Shown here in pieces: positions 51,382 through 59,189 of a DNA stretch of 64,000 nucleotides. Each line of letters begins with the position of its first letter. Positions within the stretch are counted from its first letter, which is position 1. Both the position numbers and the translations under genes were made by a program. The stretch covers positions 648,258 through 712,257 of the forward strand of contig LR991653.1 of assembly GCA_905171695.1 (NCBI GenBank), written 5' to 3'. The notes under the pieces are model-generated. The model did no database searches, had not been told where the DNA came from, and saw only the letters and a program-made list of their open reading frames with translations. Source of the DNA: Candidatus Methanoperedentaceae archaeon GB37. Its GTDB lineage: Archaea; Halobacteriota; Methanosarcinia; Methanosarcinales; EX4572-44.

Positions 51382-51929
51382 TCAAGCCTCTCCTTAACAC
51401 GTTTAACCCACTCAGGATCAATCACACTCTCAGATGCAACCACAAGCACCGACTTTGCTCCATACTCCACGTGGCGCACCCTGAAGCCCACAGGCATTAT
51501 CTGAAGTGCAAGCGCAACGAGGCGATCATAGATCTCAGTTGAAGGATCAACGATCACAGTGCCAAGCAGCTTCTCAAGCTCAACACCCTCTTTCTTAACC
51601 ATGATATGGGATCGCTCAGGCTGCTCAACGTTATCCCTTCCATAGATATCCCAGAGTCTGCGCAGTATCTCAGGAATGTACCGTTCCTCTCCGATCACAA
51701 GATCATACTCATCTCCAACAACCCGAGAAACAGAGAGATCATCGATAGTAAGAGGCTTTTCAACCTCCTTAAACTCGATATGACATGAAAAAAAAGGAGC
51801 TTTTGGATCGGCATAGATACGAACCGCATCAAGATTCTTAATATTCATGTCCATCATCAAATACTCAATAATCTCACGATACGCCGCAATTCCTGCTTCA
51901 TCCTCACACTCAACAAAGAGATTCTCCAT
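51369..51929 (-). CDS. mmp17: methanogenesis marker protein 17
   Basis: A 186-residue MCR-lineage protein (VECEDEAGIAAYREIIEYLMMDMN..., AVRIYADPKAPFFSC, IMPVGFRVRHVEYG). Cofactor or catalytic residues are not obvious. It is the first gene of the mmp17-mmp7 pair. A GGTTCTTTGG-rich leader and a gap of 160 bases to the divergent cytochrome gene give room for two promoters. Confidence 0.85.
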   Translation of the reverse strand: MENLFVECEDEAGIAAYREIIEYLMMDMNIKNLDAVRIYADPKAPFFSCHIEFKEVEKPLTIDDLSVSRVVGDEYDLVIGEERYIPEILRRLWDIYGRDNVEQPERSHIMVKKEGVELEKLLGTVIVDPSTEIYDRLVALALQIMPVGFRVRHVEYGAKSVLVVASESVIDPEWVKRVKERLEWSS

Positions 51930-52089
51930 AAAGCCACCCGAATCCTACACCAAAGAACCTCCGACATGTAAGCCAGAGAAGATACCAGTACCATAAATGG
52001 TGAGATGATATATATGTTTCGGGTTAGCGTTCCTCTGCATCGAGAAAAATGACAACTATTAAATCAGAAAAGACGATCATAGTCTCTGG

Positions 52090-52704
52090 ATGACCAGTTC
52101 AAGAAGATCCAGAATAAAGGTGATAATCCCAATAGCGATAGTACTGTTGATACTGATTATAGTAACTTTTTCAAACACCACAGACGATCTAAAGCAGATA
52201 CACGAGAGCAACAAAACAACACCACACCCACTGACACCAGCACTGACACCAGCCAAGCCAGCACCAACCGAGCCAGCACCAAGACCAACAACCACACCAA
52301 GCCTCGCCACTCAAACACCCGCAAATAGATGCGAAAACTGTCACATGAAGAACAAACCAGGCGTGCCAGCAGCAACCACCGTACACAACAACATGTCACG
52401 ATACTGCCTCTACTGCCACACAATCGACCACAACACCCACCCAATGCCCGAAGACGGCGTCCCATGCAAGAGTTGTCACGGCGAAGAACAAACAGTGCCA
52501 AGCATCGAACAGATGACCACAAACTGCGGCAACTGCCACAACTACCCCGACCCACTGAAAAGAAGCAACGGCAACATCGTCACGATCCACCGTCCCCGCA
52601 ACGTAAGCTGCATAGAATGCCACGGCAACAACGTGATAGAGATACACCTCCACGGAAAGAACGTGAACATAGAGGAGATGCTAATACTACTCAACCGAAG
52701 ATAA
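52090..52704 (+). CDS. five-heme c-type cytochrome, membrane-anchored
   Basis: A 204-residue protein with an N-terminal transmembrane helix (VIIPIAIVLLILIIVTF), a Pro/Thr/Ala-rich linker (about 45-77) and then five CxxCH motifs: CENCH, CLYCH, CKSCH, CGNCH, CIECH. The heme domain should face the outside of the membrane. In anaerobic methane and alkane oxidisers such cytochromes pass electrons to partner bacteria. Cytochrome assembly is hinted at by the CcmC-like gene at 62018. No other electron-transfer genes adjoin it. Confidence 0.88.
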   Translation: MTSSRRSRIKVIIPIAIVLLILIIVTFSNTTDDLKQIHESNKTTPHPLTPALTPAKPAPTEPAPRPTTTPSLATQTPANRCENCHMKNKPGVPAATTVHNNMSRYCLYCHTIDHNTHPMPEDGVPCKSCHGEEQTVPSIEQMTTNCGNCHNYPDPLKRSNGNIVTIHRPRNVSCIECHGNNVIEIHLHGKNVNIEEMLILLNRR

Positions 52705-52721
52705 AAGATCATCTATATTTT

Positions 52722-54215
52722 TCATCTATACCTTGGTGACCCCCCTCCTTTTCGTTTCTCAGTCTTGAGCAGTTCGTATATCCGTTCCATTGCAAGGTTT
52801 TCATGCAGTAGCTTGGTTAGGTTCTTGAAAGGGTCTTTTTTGGTGGTTATCGGCGTGTAGGGTAGATTCTTTCTCTCGTGGAGGTATTTGAGTAGTGCGT
52901 TTGTGATCTCCATGTTTTCGAAGAGTCCGTGGAGATAGGTTCCGATCACAAGCCCGGTCTCATCGGTGCATCCGTCGTCGCCGAATGCTGGCTCTTCGTT
53001 GTGGCTTGTGGTTCCCATGTGTATCTCGTACCCATGCACCTTGTGTCCTTTGAGACTTCCGAGTATTGGTCCACCTGCTGTGACGGTCTTTGTTACCTGT
53101 TCTGTATGTTTGTGGTATCTCTCAAATCTGGTCTCGGCGTTGAGCAGTCCAAGACCTTTGAGGGTGGTGTGGGTCTTTCTTGTGCCTTCGATTGCACTAT
53201 CTCTTATCGTCTTTGTAAGTATCTGGTAGCCTCCGCAGATACCTATTATAGGGATGCCTTCTCTTGCACGCCTCTTTATCTCTTGATCCATCCCGTATCG
53301 CTTCAGTTCGAGAAGGTCGTCGATCGTGTTCTTTGTTCCGGGTATTATGATGGCGTCCACGTTGTCGAGTGGCTGGTCGGGTTCTATGTACCTGAGGCTC
53401 ACATGCTCTTCAAGTGGTTCGAAGTCTGTGAAGTTGGAGATGTGTGGAAGGCGTATCACTCCGATCGTCACCTCATGCTTCCTCGGTCTCTTATCCTCTA
53501 TTGATACTGAGTCCTCTGAGGGTATCTCAAGTCTTGTGTAAGGGAGGACGCCGAGAACAGGTATGCCTGTGAGTCTTTCAAGTTCTTCTATTCCTGGTGT
53601 GAGGAGCGCTGGGTCGCCCCGGAACTTGTTGATTATTATGCCCTTTATGAGTGGTCTTATATCCTCTGGCAGTAACTGGATCGTTCCATAGAGGCTTGCA
53701 AAGACGCCTCCTCGCTCGATGTCTCCAACAAGTATGATGGGTGGTTTAAACCTTCGAGCAACTCCGATATTCACGATGTCACGATCGTAGAGGTTTATCT
53801 CAGCCGCGCCGCCAGCGCCCTCTATTATTATGAACTCGTAATCTTGACTCAAACGGTTGTATGATTCTTCTACTACCTCCATCAGAGAGTGAACCGTTCC
53901 ATAGTAGTCGCCCGCCCTCTTATCAGCGTGTATCCTGCCAAGTATTATCACCTGGCTTGTCTTGTCCCCTTTTGGTTTGAGCAGTATCGGGTTCATCTCT
54001 GCAACGGGCGCAACACCGGCTGCGCGTGCCTGAACCGCCTGGGAGATTCCGATCTCTGAACCATCCCGGGTTATCCACGAGTTGAGGCTCATGTTCTGAG
54101 CCTTGAACGGCGCCACACTGTAACCCTGTTCTGCAAGAATTCGGCAGATACCGGCAGTGATGATGCTCTTACCCACATGTGACGCCGTCCCGAGTATCAT
54201 CAACGCTCTCGTCAT
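52722..54215 (-). CDS. cobQ: cobyric acid synthase
   Basis: Glutamine-dependent amidation of four side chains of adenosylcobyrinic acid a,c-diamide. The 497-residue protein has the N-terminal dethiobiotin-synthetase-like ATPase (MILGTASHVGKSIITAGI) and a C-terminal class I glutamine amidotransferase with the catalytic Cys in IIGICGGYQIL (about 330) and His in TYLHGLFE. With cbiF it shows cobamide synthesis, needed for methyltransferases and for Mmp10. ATG at 54215 preferred; TTG 54221 is possible. Confidence 0.94.
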   Translation of the reverse strand: MTRALMILGTASHVGKSIITAGICRILAEQGYSVAPFKAQNMSLNSWITRDGSEIGISQAVQARAAGVAPVAEMNPILLKPKGDKTSQVIILGRIHADKRAGDYYGTVHSLMEVVEESYNRLSQDYEFIIIEGAGGAAEINLYDRDIVNIGVARRFKPPIILVGDIERGGVFASLYGTIQLLPEDIRPLIKGIIINKFRGDPALLTPGIEELERLTGIPVLGVLPYTRLEIPSEDSVSIEDKRPRKHEVTIGVIRLPHISNFTDFEPLEEHVSLRYIEPDQPLDNVDAIIIPGTKNTIDDLLELKRYGMDQEIKRRAREGIPIIGICGGYQILTKTIRDSAIEGTRKTHTTLKGLGLLNAETRFERYHKHTEQVTKTVTAGGPILGSLKGHKVHGYEIHMGTTSHNEEPAFGDDGCTDETGLVIGTYLHGLFENMEITNALLKYLHERKNLPYTPITTKKDPFKNLTKLLHENLAMERIYELLKTEKRKGGGSPRYR

Positions 54216-54224
54216 AAGCAAAGA

Positions 54225-54356
54225 TTATATTGCGGGATTTGATCCACTGAGAGAGGTCGCAGTCAGCCGGCTCACAACCGCTTCGATCAGCTCATCAACG
54301 TACTTCAAGATCTTCACCATATACGTCTCAACTGCCACAGAGAAAGATACGCGCAT
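54225..54356 (-). CDS. possible 43-residue protein upstream of cobQ
   Basis: ATG at 54356 opens a frame (MRVSFSVAVETYMVKILKYV...) that predicts one amphipathic helix and stops 9 bases before the cobQ ATG. It fills the gap upstream of cobQ in the same direction. No Shine-Dalgarno or family is clear, and a frame on the other strand covers the same bases, so it is only a candidate. Confidence 0.3.
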   Translation of the reverse strand: MRVSFSVAVETYMVKILKYVDELIEAVVSRLTATSLSGSNPAI

Positions 54357-54433
54357 CACTTAAGAGCATAACCCTTCCCAGTCACTATCAGACTGCTGGT
54401 TGCGTCGAAAAACCTCCCAAAAGATTTTATTTT

Positions 54434-54449
54434 GTAAGACTGATCTTAC
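54434..54449. promoter_or_regulatory. palindromic operator before the AbrB/RelE-type module
   Basis: GTAAGA and TCTTAC (54434-54439, 54444-54449) are perfect inverted repeats around CTGA. They lie just after a TATA-like GATTTTATTTTG and 12 bases before the antitoxin ATG. Toxin-antitoxin modules usually repress themselves through such a site. Confidence 0.55.
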
Positions 54450-54461
54450 GTTGTGATGGGT

Positions 54462-54731
54462 ATGATCGATATCGCAGTAACGAAGCTCAGCTCAAAGGGG
54501 CAGGTAGTAATTCCTTCAGAAATGAGGGATACTTTCAGTGTTGGAGAAAAACTTGTCATAATCAAGAACGGAGAGCAGTTAATCCTGAAAAAAGCAAGTG
54601 ATTTGGGTAAAAATTTTGAAGAAGATCTTGCTTTTGCAAAGAGAACAGAAGACGCTCTGAAAAGATATGAAAAAGGACTCTGTAAAGAGATGAACGCCAG
54701 AGACTTTGCTGCCGAAATTGAAGAATGGTAA
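54462..54731 (+). CDS. AbrB/MazE-type antitoxin
   Basis: An 89-residue protein with an N-terminal swapped-hairpin SpoVT/AbrB DNA-binding domain (VTKLSSKGQVVIPSEMRDTFSVGEKLVIIKNGEQLIL) and a helical, acidic C-terminus that would wrap the toxin. Possible starts are ATG 54462, ATG 54456 or GTG 54453. It overlaps the toxin gene by seven bases. Confidence 0.85.
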   Translation: MIDIAVTKLSSKGQVVIPSEMRDTFSVGEKLVIIKNGEQLILKKASDLGKNFEEDLAFAKRTEDALKRYEKGLCKEMNARDFAAEIEEW

Positions 54732-54973
54732 CTATTGCCTATGACCCTTCATTTGAAAAGAAGGTTCGGAAGATTAAGGAGCAGCTATTAAAGCTGAAAG
54801 TTAAAAAGGAGATTCTTAAAATTATAGATTCTCCAGAAATTGGTAAACCTATGAGATACGGCAGAAAAGGCACCAGAGAAGTTTATATTCCACCTTTTAG
54901 GTCGTCTTATTTGTACATAAAAAATGATGAAAAAATAGTTTTCTTGGATTTATACCATAAGGATGAACAATAG
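54725..54973 (+). CDS. RelE/ParE-superfamily toxin
   Basis: An 82-residue basic protein: YDPSFEKKVRKIKEQLLKLKVKKEILKII, then GKPMRYGRKGTREVYIPPFRSSYLYIKNDEKIVFLDLYHKDEQ. The PFRSSYLY and FLDLYHKDEQ strands are typical of RelE-fold mRNA interferases. It starts inside the antitoxin gene and ends 22 bases before the convergent DUF447 gene. Confidence 0.82.
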   Translation: MVTIAYDPSFEKKVRKIKEQLLKLKVKKEILKIIDSPEIGKPMRYGRKGTREVYIPPFRSSYLYIKNDEKIVFLDLYHKDEQ

Positions 54974-54995
54974 CATCTCATCATCCCTTTTGCTT

Positions 54996-55589
54996 TTATC
55001 CGATCCTGCATAGTTCGTATAGTGTCTCCATTGCCTTCCTGTCCTCTGGTCTTCCGCATCTCTTCACGATTTGGTTGTAATAGTTTATCTTCTTCAGGTG
55101 TTCTTGGTCGTGGTTCAGTACGTAGCGTGTGGCGTGTGTGGTTGCTTCGATTATTGCGTTCGTTCCTCGGTTTATCGCCCTGATCGTCTCTCTCTTCACT
55201 CTGCCCGCGAGTGGCTGTAGTGTGTAGGTTGTGACGTTTTTGGTGGTGTTTTCTATCTTTTTTGTCTTGAATAGTATCCATGCGTCGCTTTTTTTTAGTA
55301 TTGGGTATTCTTTTTCTTGGTATTCGATTTTGGTGTACTCTTTTTGGTCGAGTTTTGAGAGAGCGCTTGTTACTATGAGTAGGGGGTCGTGTGTGATATT
55401 TGCTGTTAGGTGCTGGGTGCGTTTGAGGTTCTCCTGGGTCTGGTTTGGGTAGAGGTGTATCTGTATCTTCTCTTTCTCTTTATGCAGTCCTATCGGTGCC
55501 GCGTTTGCTCTATTGTCCGGGTTTGTCGTGACCGCTATTATCTCGTTTATTCCGTCTGATAGCCCGGGTGTTCTGGTGTTGGTTCTCAG
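54996..55589 (-). CDS. DUF447 family protein with probable CTG start
   Basis: The 197-codon frame has the DUF447 pattern: SDGINEIIAVTTNPDNRANAAPIGL at the N-terminus, IHLYPNQTQENLKRTQ, ANITHDPLLIVTSAL and a C-terminal helical part (MKRETIRAINRGTNAIIEATTH region). No ATG, GTG or TTG precedes the conserved part. A CTG at 55589 overlaps the upstream TGA (CTGA) and has GGAGG nine bases before it, so CTG initiation is likely. DUF447 genes accompany tetrahydromethanopterin synthesis genes in many genomes; the exact reaction is not known to me. Confidence 0.8.
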   Translation of the reverse strand: MRTNTRTPGLSDGINEIIAVTTNPDNRANAAPIGLHKEKEKIQIHLYPNQTQENLKRTQHLTANITHDPLLIVTSALSKLDQKEYTKIEYQEKEYPILKKSDAWILFKTKKIENTTKNVTTYTLQPLAGRVKRETIRAINRGTNAIIEATTHATRYVLNHDQEHLKKINYYNQIVKRCGRPEDRKAMETLYELCRIG

Positions 55590-56443
55590 TATCGGTAGCC
55601 TCCGAGTAGCAGTAGGAATATTCCTGCTATTATTATGTCTGCTGTGGAGCCAGGGTTTATCCTCTTTGATAGTAGCTGGGCGTCGAATCTTTTGATCTCT
55701 GGTAGCGTGCTTCTGTACCCCTCTCTCTCGATCTGGTCTATTATCTCTGCCGCTTGTTGTGATGTCTCTATTGCTGTTCTCCTGTTGTGTTTTGTCTGGA
55801 TGAACGTGTCTGGTTCCATCTTCAGTATCTCCAGGTAGGTCTGTACGATCGCTTCGTTTATATCTGCGCCCTCCTCTTCGATGTGGTTTACCAGTAGCTT
55901 ATGCGCCTCTCGTGTCAGTGGAAATCCTTGCGTCCATTCTCTCGCAATCTCGTCATAGGTCTCTGCTATCTCCATTAACTGGTAGAGTGTCTTCCCTTCC
56001 TCGCGTATCTCTCTTATGGCGCTCTCGCTCTCTAAGCTCAATCTCTCAACTCGAGGGACGTTCACGTCTGCCTCCTTGAATGCCTGGTAGAAGCGGATTG
56101 CATCCTCTGTGGTGGTATCTTTCACGATCTCATGAGCCTCTGCGATCTCTCCTTCTGCCATTGCAAGTGGCAGGAGTAAGACGAGCGCGCCGAAGTGAGT
56201 GTTCCCCCCGCGCTGCCACTTCTTGCTCTCTATCACTGCGCTGTAGAGCAGGTCTCCGAAGCTTCTTCTCTTTCTTGCTGCTTCTGCAAAGAAGGGGTAT
56301 GTTGCGATGGCTGATGCAAGGAAGTGTTCGTATCGAGTCTCTGGATAGTTGTGTTCCCGGTCTATGTTCCCTGGTTTTGGTGTGGCTGAGACTTCGAGTG
56401 CCATTGCGAGGGCTGCGCATTGTGCGATCTCTTCGGGCGTCAT
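55586..56443 (-). CDS. CitG/MdcB-like triphosphoribosyl-dephospho-CoA synthase family protein
   Basis: A 285-residue all-helical protein: CAALAMALEVSATPKPGNIDREHNYPETRYEHFL, GGNTHFGALVLLLPLA and INPGSTADIIIAGIFLLLLGG are the conserved blocks of the family. In archaea without citrate lyase it cannot serve that enzyme, and it is thought to use a related ATP-ribose transfer, perhaps in a cofactor pathway such as tetrahydromethanopterin. ATG at 56443 overlaps the mmp9 stop (ATGA). The longer frame to 56602 runs inside mmp9. Confidence 0.8.
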   Translation of the reverse strand: MTPEEIAQCAALAMALEVSATPKPGNIDREHNYPETRYEHFLASAIATYPFFAEAARKRRSFGDLLYSAVIESKKWQRGGNTHFGALVLLLPLAMAEGEIAEAHEIVKDTTTEDAIRFYQAFKEADVNVPRVERLSLESESAIREIREEGKTLYQLMEIAETYDEIAREWTQGFPLTREAHKLLVNHIEEEGADINEAIVQTYLEILKMEPDTFIQTKHNRRTAIETSQQAAEIIDQIEREGYRSTLPEIKRFDAQLLSKRINPGSTADIIIAGIFLLLLGGYRY

Positions 56444-57576
56444 CTGAGGGGCTTGCTCTTTCTCTTGGCAAGGATGTACTCTGCCATTCGTTTTTTGAGT
56501 TCTGTGTACTCTATGTGTGAGAGTCCTATGGTGTCGAGCACGCTGTCGCGCAGGAAACAGGGCTTGCTTGCTTTGCAGCACCATGCCATGCTCCCGAAGC
56601 ATGTGCCGTCTCCGTACTGGAGTGGTGTGCCGTTCACAAAGTTGATCTTGAGTTCTACAAATTCTTTTGGCGTCATGCCAATCTTTTTAAGAGCGTCGTG
56701 TACTGCACAGTGCTTTACTGGTAGACAGCAGAAGGTGAGGGCACGCAGGTCTCCTCCTCCACAGAGGTGTTTTGGTGCATTGTACCAGCCGGTCTGTCTC
56801 TGGAGTGCTGTTGTTGCGATTGCAAGCTCGTTCACGAGCTCTGGGTTCTCAAGCACGCCTCTTGCCACTGATATCATATCCGCGCCACGCCCGTACATCT
56901 CTTTTGCAGACTCTAAATCGCGAATTGAGTTGTTTCCGATCAAGAATAGGTTTGTTGCGTCCCTGACATCACGCAGTGCTCTTAGATCAGCACCATAAGT
57001 TCCCATTGCATCGAAATGGAGAATGTCTGCACCGGACTCTTCTATCATCCGCGCAAGGTGGGTGTTCTCCACAACATTGGCGCGTACTTTGACCGATAAG
57101 ACGACACCGGTCATCTTTATTCTCTGGATCAGATTTTTGAGTCTATCTGGGTCGTGTACGAGCTCCTCCCCGGCTCCAAGATCTGTTATCTCTGGTTGCC
57201 TGCAGTGTGCATCGAGCTCGAGTATCGCGTTGTGCTTTCGCACTATGAGTGCTGCTTGCATGTAATCTTCCGCCGAGACGGCGCGCACATTCACCGCGAT
57301 TGCACTCTCCAGATCTCTCAGTTTCTCAAGCTCTGATTCGAGAAGCTCCATCGGCTCTTCTGTTATGAACTCCTTTCTCCCCCGTTCACTCATCCGTTTG
57401 GCGGCTTCGTTTGTCTCGTAATCGAGATTATATCCACCAATCACTATCAGACCGGCTGCCTGGGCAGTCTTCTTTGCAAATTCCGCGTCCGTTATTCCAG
57501 CCATCGGGGCGAGTGCAACAGGGTTCTTGAAGCTTGCATATCCGACGCTCAGATCGAAGAGTTGATCGTCTCTCAT
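56440..57576 (-). CDS. methanogenesis marker protein 9 (Dus-like TIM barrel)
   Basis: A 378-residue protein whose first 260 residues form a dihydrouridine-synthase/dihydroorotate-dehydrogenase-like FMN barrel (NPVALAPMAGITDAEFA, AIAVNVRAVSAEDY, LSVKVRANV, DMISVARGVLENPEL). The C-terminal Cys-rich extension (HLCGGGDLRALTFCCLPVKHC, GTCFGSMAWCCKASKPC) is the marker-9 domain and may hold a metal cluster. The role is unknown. ATG at 57576 follows AGGGGAT. It lies 14 bases after UPF0179. Confidence 0.85.
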   Translation of the reverse strand: MRDDQLFDLSVGYASFKNPVALAPMAGITDAEFAKKTAQAAGLIVIGGYNLDYETNEAAKRMSERGRKEFITEEPMELLESELEKLRDLESAIAVNVRAVSAEDYMQAALIVRKHNAILELDAHCRQPEITDLGAGEELVHDPDRLKNLIQRIKMTGVVLSVKVRANVVENTHLARMIEESGADILHFDAMGTYGADLRALRDVRDATNLFLIGNNSIRDLESAKEMYGRGADMISVARGVLENPELVNELAIATTALQRQTGWYNAPKHLCGGGDLRALTFCCLPVKHCAVHDALKKIGMTPKEFVELKINFVNGTPLQYGDGTCFGSMAWCCKASKPCFLRDSVLDTIGLSHIEYTELKKRMAEYILAKRKSKPLR

Positions 57577-57590
57577 CGTTATCCCCTGTT

Positions 57591-58037
57591 TTATTTCAGT
57601 ACGACTGCTCTCATTGAGTATCCTTTCATGCATTTGAGCGACTCTTCTTTGAGCACCTCAACGATTGTATACTTATCGCCGATCTTAAGTCCCTCTGGGT
57701 GACAGCGATCATACTCAGGGCAGTCAACCTCATCACAGTCTGGTGGTTCATATACGATCTTTGAACCGTTGAATGCCATCTCTGACTTCACAAGAGCGAT
57801 CGTTGGAGCTGGTATCACGTCGACAGCATAGACGCCAGTGTCGTGGAGTGCGCATGCATGAACCTGCTCGTTCCTGACACTTACGATCCTGTATCTCCTT
57901 CCTATTTCGAGGTTGTTGCACGTATTTTTCAGTTTGCAGTTTTCACATTCGGGGGTTGGTCCGTAAAAGATGAATTCATTCCCTACCTTTGAAAGCCGTG
58001 TTCCGATCAAGGTTATTGTGGAGTTTAAATTTATCAT
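57591..58037 (-). CDS. UPF0179 family cysteine-rich protein
   Basis: A 148-residue archaeal conserved protein of unknown function. Two metal-site-like motifs stand out: PECENCKLKNTC (about 29-40) and CDEVDCPEYDRCHP (about 100-113), which could bind zinc or an Fe-S cluster. GAGGTGA eight bases before the ATG is a strong ribosome binding site. It leads the mmp9-CitG-like-DUF447 operon. Confidence 0.82.
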   Translation of the reverse strand: MINLNSTITLIGTRLSKVGNEFIFYGPTPECENCKLKNTCNNLEIGRRYRIVSVRNEQVHACALHDTGVYAVDVIPAPTIALVKSEMAFNGSKIVYEPPDCDEVDCPEYDRCHPEGLKIGDKYTIVEVLKEESLKCMKGYSMRAVVLK

Positions 58038-58230
58038 CTATAACTTCACCTCAAAAAGATATAAAATATTCAATAATTATGTCACTCTAAATAATCTCAA
58101 CACACCCCAAAGAATGACTCATTACATAAAGAGATTATCGTTCCAACGAAAGACCCCTTGCCCACCAAAAAAGAGAGAGAAACCCAAGGACTAAGGGGCC
58201 ATTAAGGCCATATCAGATGCAACAAAAAGA

Positions 58231-58695
58231 CTACTCAATCGATATATCCTGAGAGTCATCCTTGATCTTATCCAACGTTATCTCAAGAAGACCATTATTA
58301 TATGTCACCCTCGAACTCTCTGGATCGACCTTAGCCGGCAACTCCACATTATAACTCTGCTCCACACCACCACGTGCCTCAACCCTGACAGTAACCCTCG
58401 TACCACTACACCGTGTACTGATATCCTCCTCCTTCACATCAGCCAACTCCATCATCACATGCACCTGTGACTCAGACTCCACCACATCCACAAAAGGCTC
58501 GAGAACCCCAGAGCCATCAGGCGAAAAACCGAACTCATGAACCTCAGGCTTCCCACCCTCGCTCTGAATAATACTGAATCCATAAATCGACGGCTTGAAG
58601 ATATCCGAGTCAATACCCATATCTTCAACCATCTGCTCAACCATATCCTCAATCCGCCGCATAATCTCATCAAACGGTGTTCTCTTCTCAGACAT
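58231..58695 (-). CDS. small heat-shock protein Hsp20, divergent
   Basis: A 154-residue protein with a helical N-terminus (FDEIMRRIEDMVEQMVEDMGI) and an alpha-crystallin domain (about 75-150: PFVDVVESESQVHVMMELADVKEEDI, YNVELPAKVDPESSRVTYNNGLLEITL). It belongs to the shorter archaeal type without a strong IxI tail (ends DISIE). The longer frame to 58830 overlaps the gcvH gene and is discounted. Confidence 0.88.
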   Translation of the reverse strand: MSEKRTPFDEIMRRIEDMVEQMVEDMGIDSDIFKPSIYGFSIIQSEGGKPEVHEFGFSPDGSGVLEPFVDVVESESQVHVMMELADVKEEDISTRCSGTRVTVRVEARGGVEQSYNVELPAKVDPESSRVTYNNGLLEITLDKIKDDSQDISIE

Positions 58696-58775
58696 ACTCA
58701 AACATATAACTGCGCTCCTACTATATTTAGATTCTTCTCCAAGACTGGACGTGACTGTGCAATAGTTTCTTCTTG

Positions 58776-59189
58776 TTACCTGGTGTATCTGTTGCGTTCC
58801 TCTCTGATCAACTCTCTGTAGTACGTGCATGCCTCATCGACACTCATGTAATTGGAGAGCTCTCCTTTAACAGAGACAATCCAGGTATTATAAGGGTCTT
58901 CGTTGATCTTACCAGGTGTCTCCCATAAGAGCTCGTTCACGTCCACCACGATCGAGTCGAATGGGAGCGTGATCTGTGAAACAGCCTTTATCGTCTCGTA
59001 CGCAATCAAAGTATCTCCCTCTTCTATCGTATCCCCAATCTCTGGAAGATCTATGTGCACGATCCCTTTTGACAGTGACTCTCCAAGCGACGTGATTCCC
59101 ACCTGTATCGAGTCATTGGACTCTTTCAGCCATGCATGGTTCTTGAGGTAATAACGGTCTTCTGGAAACTCGAACTCTTCAATCTTCAT
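58776..59189 (-). CDS. gcvH: glycine cleavage H-like lipoyl protein, copy 1
   Basis: A 137-residue lipoyl carrier: YLKNHAWLKESNDSIQVGITSLGESLSKGIVHIDLPEIGDTIEEGD, lipoyl Lys in YETIKAVSQI (about 68) and INEDPYNTWIVSVK. No other glycine cleavage subunit is near. It starts on the aIF2-beta stop with a four-base overlap, which is unusual company for gcvH. An H-like protein serving another lipoate-dependent process (for example sulfur transfer) is an alternative. Confidence 0.85.
   Translation of the reverse strand: MKIEEFEFPEDRYYLKNHAWLKESNDSIQVGITSLGESLSKGIVHIDLPEIGDTIEEGDTLIAYETIKAVSQITLPFDSIVVDVNELLWETPGKINEDPYNTWIVSVKGELSNYMSVDEACTYYRELIREERNRYTR

Noticed and set aside
55586-56602. Long form of the CitG-like protein starting at 56602
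   Set aside because: The first 53 residues are antisense-like basic sequence lying inside mmp9; the ATG at 56443 overlaps the mmp9 stop.
58231-58830. Long form of the second Hsp20 starting at 58830
   Set aside because: It would run 55 bases into the gcvH gene and adds sequence foreign to the family; ATG 58695 fits.
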